From positions 1 through 64,000 of the forward strand of contig DASPOF010000041.1 in NCBI GenBank assembly GCA_035626155.1: a stretch of 64,000 nucleotides of DNA. The letters are read 5' to 3'. Shown in pieces: positions 26,713 through 34,454 of this stretch. The stretch's first letter is position 1. Every line of letters starts with the position of its first letter. Source of the DNA: DASPOF01 sp035626155 (GTDB lineage: Bacteria; Desulfobacterota; Binatia; Binatales; Binataceae). Under the pieces are notes generated by a model. That model was not told the DNA's origin. It saw only the letters and a list, made by a program, of their open reading frames with translations, and ran no database searches. The position numbers and the translations under genes are program-made.

Positions 26713-27522
26713 CTACAGTTCTTCCTTTTCCTCGACCGCGCGGAATTCCTCATCGCCGAGCGCGCGTGCCTTGCGGGTGCCGAACTTCTCGTAAAGCTCG
26801 AACAGCGATGACTTGTGCGGACGCACCCTGCCGAGCGGGCACTTCTGCCAGTCCTCGAGCGACTCATCGCAGTAGCCCATCCGGTTCTCGCCGCACTTGG
26901 GCTGCAACGAGATCGCAATCTCGGGCAGGACGCGCATGATTTCCGCCCGCATCAGCGCAACCATCCGGCGTATCTCCCATTGCGCGCGCACGCACAAGCG
27001 GAGATCGCAGATGTGGAGCATCTCCGCGAAATTCACCATCACGTGAAAGTTGGTCGGCGCGGCGTTGGGCAGGACGAAACGCGCATCCTCGGCCGGAATG
27101 CCCGCCTGGAGCGCCCTGGCGTACAGCTCCGAGGTTTTGGCGAGCAGCGCCTCGTAGTCGGCGCCGAGCCCGGCGCGCTCCCACGAATCCGGCATCACGA
27201 ACGCGATGCGCTCCTGCTTGAACTTCACGTAGCGCTGGCTCTGCTGCTCGAAGCTGATGCCGATGCGATGGCGGACGAACTGGTGCGAGAGCGAGCGTGA
27301 CACCCCCGCGATCGCGAACCAGAAGACGATCTGTTCGAGCGGAGAGCCGTGGCCGGTCTTGAGCCGCTCGGCGATGAACTCGCGGATTTTCTCGCGGCTG
27401 ATCTTCTCCGCATCGATCTTGCGCCAGATCTCAATCGGCGTATCGGACGAGTAGCAGGTGCGGAACGCGGCGTAGAGTTTTTCGAGCGGGACGCTCGCGT
27501 GGTCGATGAGCTTGACCTGCAT
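26713..27522 (-). CDS. thyX: Flavin-dependent thymidylate synthase
   Basis: 269 residues. It makes dTMP from dUMP with FAD and methylenetetrahydrofolate. The signature is at residues 84-98, RHRIGISFEQQSQRY. This is one residue longer between RHR and the first Ser than the textbook RHRx2S form, but the dUMP-contact Ser and Arg (QSQR) are retained. PLEQIVFWFAIAGVSR precedes it and LRLCVRAQWEIRRM follows, both typical. The start at 27522 (MQVKLIDH) is the standard family N-terminus. The copy C hairpin and pyrD lie just upstream on the other strand. Confidence 0.92.
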   Translation of the reverse strand: MQVKLIDHASVPLEKLYAAFRTCYSSDTPIEIWRKIDAEKISREKIREFIAERLKTGHGSPLEQIVFWFAIAGVSRSLSHQFVRHRIGISFEQQSQRYVKFKQERIAFVMPDSWERAGLGADYEALLAKTSELYARALQAGIPAEDARFVLPNAAPTNFHVMVNFAEMLHICDLRLCVRAQWEIRRMVALMRAEIMRVLPEIAISLQPKCGENRMGYCDESLEDWQKCPLGRVRPHKSSLFELYEKFGTRKARALGDEEFRAVEEKEEL

Positions 27523-27653
27523 GGTGGCCCGGTTGTTCACGGTTTCGCCGCGCGCCTCGTGCGAGAATCTTACGCCATCGACACGCCCGCGGTCATCATC
27601 AGGATTCGGCCTTATGCACATGGCCGGATTGCGCGGCGGGCGCGCACCGTCTG

Positions 27654-27717
27654 GCAGGATGTTGAGACCCTGGCGCGGTCGAGCGGGGGCGGTCACGTTT
27701 TTCTCGACATCCTGCTA
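27654..27717 (+). repeat. 64-bp hairpin repeat (copy C)
   Basis: Left arm GCAGGATGTTGAG (27654-27666) pairs with CTCGACATCCTGC (27703-27715) with one G-T wobble, followed by TA. Internal GACC/GGTC also pairs. The span from GCAG to CTA is 64 bases, the same as in copies B and D. It lies in the leader of pyrD, ending 22 bases before its ATG, and between the divergent thyX and pyrD genes. Confidence 0.8.
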
Positions 27718-27739
27718 CGCTTCGCGGTCGAAGCTTTCG

Positions 27740-28804
27740 ATGATCGACGTGCTTTACAACCGGTTCCTCAGGCACCTGATGCTGCGCTTCGATGCCGAGA
27801 CGGCGCATCGGATGACGCTCAAGCTTCTCGCGGCGTGGCCGTTTGCGCACATCCCCGCCGCCGATCCGCCCGAGCTTCGCGTGCGGCTGTGGGACGTCGA
27901 TTTTCCCAATCCGGTGGGGCTGGCGGCCGGGATGGACAAGGATGCGGTGGCCGTCGCGGCGTGGCAATCGCTCGGATTCGGATTTGCAGAACTGGGCACG
28001 ATAACGCCGCGTCCGCAGCCGGGAAATCCGCGCCCGCGAATCTTCCGGCTCCCCGAGCATCGCGCGCTCATCAACCGGCTCGGCTTCCCAAGCGACGGGA
28101 TGGACGTGGTCGCGCCGCGAATCGAGCGGATGCGCCGGCGCGGAATCAGGCTCAGAGTCGGGCTCAACTTCGGTCCCAACAAGGACACGCCCGCGGATCG
28201 GGTCGCCGGCGATTATCGGGCGCTGATGGAGCGGCTCGGCGCGATGGCGGACTTTGTCGTCATCAACGTGAGTTCGCCGAATACGCCCGGGCTGCGCGAG
28301 TGGCAATCGCCCGAGCGAATGAAGCAGATTTTCGCCGCGATCGCGGATGCAATCCCGCCGTCGGCGCGCCGCCCTCCGATTCTGATCAAGGTCGCGCCCG
28401 ATCTCGTGGAGTCCGATCTGATCCCGATTTGCGATGCGGCGCTGGAGGCGGGCGCGGGCGGAATCGTCGCGACCAACACGACGCTCAAACGTGCGGAGGT
28501 CGGCGTCGCGAGCGCGTACGAGGGCGGGCTCAGCGGCGAGCCGCTTCGGGAGAGCGCCCGCGCGATCATCCGGCAGATTTTCCGCCACGTCGGGCGCCGC
28601 CTCCCGATAATCGGAGTCGGCGGAATCGCGAGCGCCGATGATGCGTGGGGTCACATCCGCGCGGGAGCGAGCCTGGTCGAACTCTACACGGGATTGATCT
28701 ACGCGGGGCCCGGCCTGCCGGCCGCGATCAAGGCGGGACTTGCCGGCTTGCTCCGCCGCGACGGATTTAGCTCTATTAATGATGCGGTGGGAACCGAATC
28801 CTAG
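27740..28804 (+). CDS. pyrD: Dihydroorotate dehydrogenase (quinone), class 2
   Basis: 354 residues, membrane-associated flavoprotein of pyrimidine synthesis. NPVGLAAGMDKDAVAV (FMN site) and GTITPRPQPGNPRPRIFRLP are present. The catalytic serine is in VINVSSPNTPGLREW, the class 2 pattern. GGIVATNTTLKR and PIIGVGGIASADDAW complete the FMN phosphate site. The N-terminal helix (MIDVLYNRFLRHLMLRFDAE) is the membrane-binding extension of class 2 enzymes. I chose ATG 27740 as the first start downstream of the hairpin repeat. pyrD and thyX, both pyrimidine genes, are divergent neighbours. Confidence 0.93.
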   Translation: MIDVLYNRFLRHLMLRFDAETAHRMTLKLLAAWPFAHIPAADPPELRVRLWDVDFPNPVGLAAGMDKDAVAVAAWQSLGFGFAELGTITPRPQPGNPRPRIFRLPEHRALINRLGFPSDGMDVVAPRIERMRRRGIRLRVGLNFGPNKDTPADRVAGDYRALMERLGAMADFVVINVSSPNTPGLREWQSPERMKQIFAAIADAIPPSARRPPILIKVAPDLVESDLIPICDAALEAGAGGIVATNTTLKRAEVGVASAYEGGLSGEPLRESARAIIRQIFRHVGRRLPIIGVGGIASADDAWGHIRAGASLVELYTGLIYAGPGLPAAIKAGLAGLLRRDGFSSINDAVGTES

Positions 28805-28828
28805 CGACGATCACGGCGCGAGGCGGCG

Positions 28829-29656
28829 ATGGCTGTTAACCCGAGGCCGGCAAGATACCTGGTGGATGCGCGATGGCTGAGAGAGCATCGCGGCGACAAG
28901 AACATTGTCCTCATCGACACGCGTCCCGCCGACGAATACTGGGCGGGGCATCTTCGCGGCGCGCGCCATTTCGATCCATTCCCGTTTCACTACTACGACA
29001 CGAGCGAGCGCGGGATGGCCGAGTTCCGCTCGCAGCTCGAATGGATATTCTCGGCGCTCGGAATCACCGGCAAGGAGACGGTCGTCTTTTACGAGAATGA
29101 TTCCGGGATGCGCACGACGCGCGGCGCGTGGGCGCTCGAACACCTGGGACATCCGCGCGCGCGGGCGCTCGATGGCGGCCTTAAGCTCGCCTCGGCTGAG
29201 CCGCTCACCGCAAAGCCACCCTCGTTTGCGCCGGCGCGTTTCAGAGCCAAAGCGCGCGATGAAACTGCGGCGTCGTTCGCATACGTGCTCGAGCGAATCG
29301 GGCGGCCCGGCGCGCAGATCTTCGATGTCAGGAGCGACGAGGAGTATTACGGCGAGCGAATCCGGGCCAAGCGCGGCGGCGCGATTCCCGGCGCGATCCA
29401 TCGCGACTGGACCGCGGCGAACACCGATGCGGGCGAATTCAAGCCGCCGAAAGAATTGCGCGCAGAATTCGAGGCGCTCGGTCTCAATCCCGACTCGGAG
29501 ATAATTCCCTACTGTCAGGGCGGCTATCGCGCCGCGCACGCATACATCGCGCTCAAGCTCGCGGGCTATCCCCGCGTGCGCAACTATTTCGGGTCGTGGG
29601 CCGAATGGGGCAACCGCGACGATTTGCCGATCGACCATCCCGCGCGCCCCGGCTGA
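28829..29656 (+). CDS. Sulfurtransferase with two rhodanese domains
   Basis: 275 residues of the thiosulfate/3-mercaptopyruvate sulfurtransferase type. The C-terminal domain has the active loop IPYCQGGYRAAHAYI near 225-240, with Cys in CQGGYR. In the N-terminal domain the equivalent loop reads VVFYENDSGMRTTRGAW, with no Cys, the usual inactive partner domain. DTRPADEYWAGHLRGARHFD is the conserved first-domain motif. It follows pyrD after 24 bases and is likely cotranscribed. Confidence 0.9.
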   Translation: MAVNPRPARYLVDARWLREHRGDKNIVLIDTRPADEYWAGHLRGARHFDPFPFHYYDTSERGMAEFRSQLEWIFSALGITGKETVVFYENDSGMRTTRGAWALEHLGHPRARALDGGLKLASAEPLTAKPPSFAPARFRAKARDETAASFAYVLERIGRPGAQIFDVRSDEEYYGERIRAKRGGAIPGAIHRDWTAANTDAGEFKPPKELRAEFEALGLNPDSEIIPYCQGGYRAAHAYIALKLAGYPRVRNYFGSWAEWGNRDDLPIDHPARPG

Positions 29657-29671
29657 CGCGCGCGTTGAATC

Positions 29672-30295
29672 ATGCCGCCGATTTTTCTTCTGACCGGATT
29701 CGCGCCGTTTCGCGGCGAGAGGATCAATCCTTCGTGGGAAGTTGCGCGCCGTCTCGATGGGGACGTGATCGGCGGCCTCCAGGTCAAGTCGGTGCGCGCG
29801 CCGGTCGGATGCGCGACCGCATCGCGGCGTGTAACCGGCGCGATCGTTCGATACCGGCCGAGCGCGGTGCTCGGCCTGGGCGAGGCGGGAGGCCGCACGG
29901 CGCTGTCGCTTGAAAAAGTCGCGATTAACCTCGCCGATGAGCGCCGCAGCGCCGCCGGGCATTTCGGGACGGGCGCCCTGCCCGTGATTCGCGATGCGCC
30001 GGAGGCGTACTTCGCGCGACTTCCATTCGCCGCGATTCTGCGCGCGCTCCACCGCCGGGGCATCCCGGCTGGCGTTTCGCTGAGCGCGGGCGCATACGCG
30101 TGCAACGCGCTCATGTACACGAGCCTCCACATGCTGCGGCGCCAGCCGCAGGTGCCGGTCGGGTTCATCCACCTGCCATACGAGACGCGCCAGGCCGTGC
30201 GTCAGCACAGCCGGCCGAGCATGTCGATCGACATGATGGAGCGCGCGATTCGCGCCGTGATCGCGGTGGTCGCGCGGGGGCGCAGTCTCCCCTGA
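29672..30295 (+). CDS. pcp: Pyroglutamyl-peptidase I
   Basis: 207 residues. It removes N-terminal pyroglutamate from peptides. LLTGFAPFRGERINPSWE is the family's start. Counting along the protein gives catalytic Glu81 (LEKVAIN), Cys144 (AYACNAL) and His167 (FIHLPY), matching the family's E/C/H triad. The region after EKVAIN is a little divergent but the protein is complete. It starts 15 bases after the rhodanese stop. Confidence 0.9.
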   Translation: MPPIFLLTGFAPFRGERINPSWEVARRLDGDVIGGLQVKSVRAPVGCATASRRVTGAIVRYRPSAVLGLGEAGGRTALSLEKVAINLADERRSAAGHFGTGALPVIRDAPEAYFARLPFAAILRALHRRGIPAGVSLSAGAYACNALMYTSLHMLRRQPQVPVGFIHLPYETRQAVRQHSRPSMSIDMMERAIRAVIAVVARGRSLP

Positions 30296-30305
30296 TGGCG
30301 CGCGA

Positions 30306-31328
30306 TCAGCGGCCGCCTGGACGTTCGAGGTGCCCGCCGAACTGATAGCGCATCGCCGAGAGCACCTTGTCCGCGTAACCCGCCGCGCCGCGCGAGCTGA
30401 ATCGTTCGTAGAGGGCCGCCGTCAGCACGTGGGCCGGAACGCCCTCCTCGATCGCCGCCTCGACCGTCCAGCGGCCCTCGCCCGAATCCGATACCCGGCC
30501 CGTGAATCTCTCGAGATGCGGATCCTCGAGCAGCGCGGCGGTGGTCAGGTCGAGCAGCCACGATGCGATCACGCTCCCGCGCCGCCACAACTCGGTTATC
30601 TCACCGAGGTTGAAATCGTATTGATATTTCTCCGGATCGCGCAGCGGCGTCGTCTCGGCATCGACGCTCGCCTGCTGCTTGCCGACGTTGGCGTGATGCA
30701 AAATGTTCAGGCCCTCGGCGTACGCCGCCATGATTCCGTACTCGATTCCGTTGTGCACCATCTTGACGAAGTGGCCGGCTCCGTTCGGGCCGCAGTGCAG
30801 GTAGCCGCGCTCGGCAGTGCTGCCTTTGACGTTCTCGCGGCCCGATGTGCGCGGCGCAGAAGCCATCGGCGGCGCCAGAGTCGCGAACAGCGGATCGAGA
30901 TGGCTCACGACGTCGGCCTCGCCGCCGATCATCTGGCAATAGCCGCGCTCCAATCCCCACACGCCTCCGCTGGTGCCCGAATCGACGTAATGGATTCCCT
31001 TGGCCTTGAGCGCGGGGGCGCGCCGGATGTCATCGATGTAATAGGTGTTGCCGCCATCGACGATGATGTCGCCCGGCTCAAAGCGGCTCGACAGTTGGCC
31101 GAGCGTTTCCTCGACCGCGGCCGCCGGCACCATCATCCACGCGGCTCTCGGCTTGGTGAGCTTCGCGACAAAGTCATCGAGCGATGCAGCCGCGATCGCG
31201 CCATCGCCGGTGAGTTGCCGGACCGCCTGGGGGTTCGCGTCATAGACGACGCACTCGTGGCCGCCGCGAAGCAGGCGGCGCACCATGTTCGCGCCCATTC
31301 TGCCGAGACCAATCATGCCCACCTGCAT
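30306..31328 (-). CDS. gnd: 6-phosphogluconate dehydrogenase, decarboxylating, short (NAD-type) form
   Basis: 340 residues, the short GndA-like form rather than the 470-residue form. The Rossmann start is VGMIGLGRMGANMVRRLL, and the second strand ends in Asp (VVYDANP), which favours NAD over NADP. IIVDGGNTYYIDD and YVDSGTSGGVWGLERGYC (substrate binding) and the catalytic GAGHFVKMVHNGIEYG with Lys are intact. AAGGAGG precedes the ATG at 31328. It converts 6-phosphogluconate to ribulose 5-phosphate and CO2. It follows tal and pgi on the same strand. Confidence 0.92.
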   Translation of the reverse strand: MQVGMIGLGRMGANMVRRLLRGGHECVVYDANPQAVRQLTGDGAIAAASLDDFVAKLTKPRAAWMMVPAAAVEETLGQLSSRFEPGDIIVDGGNTYYIDDIRRAPALKAKGIHYVDSGTSGGVWGLERGYCQMIGGEADVVSHLDPLFATLAPPMASAPRTSGRENVKGSTAERGYLHCGPNGAGHFVKMVHNGIEYGIMAAYAEGLNILHHANVGKQQASVDAETTPLRDPEKYQYDFNLGEITELWRRGSVIASWLLDLTTAALLEDPHLERFTGRVSDSGEGRWTVEAAIEEGVPAHVLTAALYERFSSRGAAGYADKVLSAMRYQFGGHLERPGGR

Positions 31329-31433
31329 CGGCTTGCCTCCTTGTTCGATTGGTATCGCGTCGCCCATTCTTGAGACGGACGAGAATCGAGGCGGCGGGCG
31401 TCCGCCTGGCCCGCCTGTTGCGGCGAATTCCGC

Positions 31434-33146
31434 TTATCGCAATGCCGCATCGATCGCGGACCGAAGCGCGCGCAGGCCCGCGATGATGTCCTTACCGACG
31501 TGCACCCTGAGCGCGCGTCTCCCACGCTCGGCGAGGACCTGAAAGTCGCCGCGCGCCTGCGCCGCCTTGACGATCCCGAACGTGTACATCTGCCCCGGGA
31601 CCGCCACATCGTTCGCATCGTCGCACGTAATCTGAAGGAACACACCGGTGTTGGGACCGCCCTTGTACGCCTGCCCGGTCGAGTGGAGGAATCGCGGACC
31701 GAAACCGAGGCACGTCGCGACGCGCTTGCGATCGCGCACGGCGTGGCGGAGCGCCTGCAACTCGGCCTCGTGCGCGTCGTTCATCTCCACGTAGGCCAGC
31801 GTCGCGAAATAATCCCCGGCCTTGATGCGGTTCAGATGCGCGCGCAGGTATCCCGCGATCGACCGGTCGCTGCCGGCGGCCTTTGCCAGTTCGGCAGCGT
31901 TGCGCGGATCGGAGAAGAGCTTCATCCCGTCCGCCTCGATGACCGCCGTCTCGGGCGCAAGTGCGCCGGTCTTTTCGTACTCGGCGGTGAGCTTGCGAGT
32001 CTCTTCCTTGCTCGCCTCGACGTCGGGCTGATTGAACGGGTTGATTCCGATAATCGAGCCGGCCACCGCGGTCGCCATCTCCCAGCGGAAAAATTCCCGG
32101 CCGATATCGTAGATGTCGGCGACCGGGATTCGCACCACCGGCTGCCCCGCCCTTTCGAGCGCATCGATGGCGGCATCCTGATTGGGGTCCGCGTCCTTCT
32201 CGAATCTGAGATAAGCGAACAAACGATCGTCGCCGTATGCGCCGGGCGCTGCCAGCCGCTCGCGATCGACGGGGATCACGCCCTTGCCGATTTTGCCGGT
32301 CGATTCGGCGAGCAACTGCTCGAGCCACGCGCCGAGATCGTGGATTGCCGGCGATGCGACGATGGTGAGTTTGTCGCGCCCGTTGTTCGCCAGCACGCCG
32401 ATTATCGCGCCGAGCACGACGCCGGGGTTGTCCTCGGCCGCGACGCTTACCGCGCACGCCCGCACCATCACCTGGGTGCTGTCGAGAAACCGCGCCGTAT
32501 CGACGCCCATCACCGCCGCCGGCACCATCCCGAAGTCCGACAGCGCCGAGTAGCGGCCGCCAATGGCGGGCACGCCGAAAAAAATCCGCCGGAAGCCCTC
32601 CGTCTCGGCGACCTGCTGCAACTTTGAGCTGGGGTCGGTAATCGCGATGAAGTGCATGCCGGGCTTGGCCGGCCCGAGCGCCTGGCGCGCGCGCCCGAAG
32701 AAGTACTGCTTGAAGATGTTGGGCTCGAGCGTGCTCCCGGACTTGCTCGACACGATGAAGAGCGTCTTCTTGAGATCGATCTTGTTCTCGACCGCCTTGA
32801 CCTGCGCCGGGTCGGTCGAGTCGAGCACGAACAGCTCGGGAAACCCGGTCACGCGCGGGAACGTCATCTTCATCACTTCGGGGCACAGGCTCGATCCGCC
32901 CATCCCGAGCAGGACCGCATGAGTGAAGCCCGCCGCGCGAACGTCCTCGGCGATGCTTTTCAGATTCCCGATGTGCGCGAGTTGATCGCCGGCCACGTCG
33001 AGCCATCCCAGCCATCCGCTTTCATCGGTATTGGTCCACAGCAATGCGTCGCGGGCCCAGAGGCGGCGCACCTTGTCGTTGGCGCGCCAATCGGCGATCG
33101 CGGCTTTGACCTTCGCGGCCAGCGCGTCCGGCAGGTGGTACCTCAT
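31434..33146 (-). CDS. pgi: Glucose-6-phosphate isomerase
   Basis: 570 residues, interconverting glucose 6-phosphate and fructose 6-phosphate. The signature segments are AVLLGMGGSSLCPEVM, FIVSSKSGSTLEPNIF, GVPAIGGRYSALSDFGMVPA and GKIGKGVIPVD. The sequence resembles the Pgi half of the known Tal-Pgi fusion proteins. It lies 21 bases downstream of tal, in the same order as in the fusion, but with a clear stop and its own start here. It is followed by gnd. Confidence 0.9.
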   Translation of the reverse strand: MRYHLPDALAAKVKAAIADWRANDKVRRLWARDALLWTNTDESGWLGWLDVAGDQLAHIGNLKSIAEDVRAAGFTHAVLLGMGGSSLCPEVMKMTFPRVTGFPELFVLDSTDPAQVKAVENKIDLKKTLFIVSSKSGSTLEPNIFKQYFFGRARQALGPAKPGMHFIAITDPSSKLQQVAETEGFRRIFFGVPAIGGRYSALSDFGMVPAAVMGVDTARFLDSTQVMVRACAVSVAAEDNPGVVLGAIIGVLANNGRDKLTIVASPAIHDLGAWLEQLLAESTGKIGKGVIPVDRERLAAPGAYGDDRLFAYLRFEKDADPNQDAAIDALERAGQPVVRIPVADIYDIGREFFRWEMATAVAGSIIGINPFNQPDVEASKEETRKLTAEYEKTGALAPETAVIEADGMKLFSDPRNAAELAKAAGSDRSIAGYLRAHLNRIKAGDYFATLAYVEMNDAHEAELQALRHAVRDRKRVATCLGFGPRFLHSTGQAYKGGPNTGVFLQITCDDANDVAVPGQMYTFGIVKAAQARGDFQVLAERGRRALRVHVGKDIIAGLRALRSAIDAALR

Positions 33147-33167
33147 GCGATCGATGGCCGCCTCAAG

Positions 33168-34286
33168 CTACGCGTTGCGCCGCTGATCGACCGCCTCGAG
33201 CAGCTTGTCGAACGCATCGGCGAAAAGCTGGACCCCATCGCGGACCAGACGATCGGTCACATCCTTGATCGAGATGCCGGCCTGCGCGAGGGTCTTCATC
33301 GCGTGCGCCGCCGAATCGAGGTCGGCCTCGAGCGTCGGGCGCACTTGCCCGTGCTCGCGAAACGCATCGAGCGTCGCCAGCGGAATCGTGTTGACGGTGT
33401 CGGGTCCGATCAGCTCCTCGATGTACATGACGTCGCGATAGTTGGGGTTCTTGGTGCTGGTGCTTGCCCAAAGCAGCCGCTGCGTGTGCGCACCTCGCGC
33501 CTTAAGCGCGCGCCACTGCTCCGAATGGCAGATCTCGCCGTAGCGCTGATAGGCGAGCTTCGCGTTTGCGACCGCGATCTTGCCCCGGATGCTCTCCAAC
33601 ATCGCGCGCTCGGCAGCGCTCGGCGACGCTTTGAGCCGCTCATCGATGATCGAATCGACAAGGGTGTCGATGCGGCTCACGAAAAAACTCGCGACGCTCG
33701 CGATTTGACTCACGTCGCCGCCGGCGCGCGCGCGCTCGGCGAGACCGTCGATATATGCCTGCGCGACCTGCTCGTAGGCGCTTTGCGCGAAGAGCAGGGT
33801 CACGTTGACGTTGATCCCCTCGCTGATGAGCTGGCGGATGGCCGGGATTCCCGCCGGCGTGGCGGGCACCTTGATCAGCACGTTGGGACGTCCGACCGTC
33901 TTCCAGAGCCGGCGCGCCTCTGCGATGGATCGTTGGGTGTCGTCGGCGAGATGGGGCGAGACCTCGAGGCTCACGTAGCCGTCGCGCCGCCGGGTCGCCT
34001 CGTAAACCGGTTTCATGATGTCCGCGGCGTCCTGGATGTCCTCGATCGCGAGCGACTCGTAGAGCGCCATCGCATCACGGTCCTTCTTGCGCGCAAGCGC
34101 CAGGGCGTCGGCGTAATCGGCGCTGCCGGCGATTGCTTTCTCGAAAATCGAGGGATTGGAGGTCACGCCGCAAACGCCGTCCTCATCGATGAGCCGGCGC
34201 AACTCGCCGCTCGTGATCAGGTTGCGGCGGATGAAATCCAGCCACACGGACTGGCCAAACTCCTTCAATGCTATAAGCGGATTCAT
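33168..34286 (-). CDS. tal: Transaldolase
   Basis: 372 residues of the pentose phosphate pathway enzyme. DEDGVCGVTSNPSIFEKAI near 35-53 and the Schiff-base lysine in NVLIKVPATPAGIPA near 133-147 are clear, as are INVNVTLLFA and FFVSRIDTLVD. I chose the ATG at 34286, which follows AGGAGAC; the GTG/ATG frame upstream is Arg-rich. It is the first gene of tal-pgi-gnd. The 168-base gap after it up to the recD stop holds a promoter that I could not pinpoint. Confidence 0.92.
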   Translation of the reverse strand: MNPLIALKEFGQSVWLDFIRRNLITSGELRRLIDEDGVCGVTSNPSIFEKAIAGSADYADALALARKKDRDAMALYESLAIEDIQDAADIMKPVYEATRRRDGYVSLEVSPHLADDTQRSIAEARRLWKTVGRPNVLIKVPATPAGIPAIRQLISEGINVNVTLLFAQSAYEQVAQAYIDGLAERARAGGDVSQIASVASFFVSRIDTLVDSIIDERLKASPSAAERAMLESIRGKIAVANAKLAYQRYGEICHSEQWRALKARGAHTQRLLWASTSTKNPNYRDVMYIEELIGPDTVNTIPLATLDAFREHGQVRPTLEADLDSAAHAMKTLAQAGISIKDVTDRLVRDGVQLFADAFDKLLEAVDQRRNA

Positions 34287-34454
34287 AACGGGTCTCCTCG
34301 TATCGATCGGCTGGCGCCGCATTGCGCGCGGAGGAAGTTCCCTGCCCGAAACGGGCGGGCGTCCGCGTCATCATGCGGCCTACTGCCGATAAGAGACAGT
34401 TTAATTTGACGGCGATACGGATGAAACGAGCAAACGCCGCTCGCGCCTCGCGGT

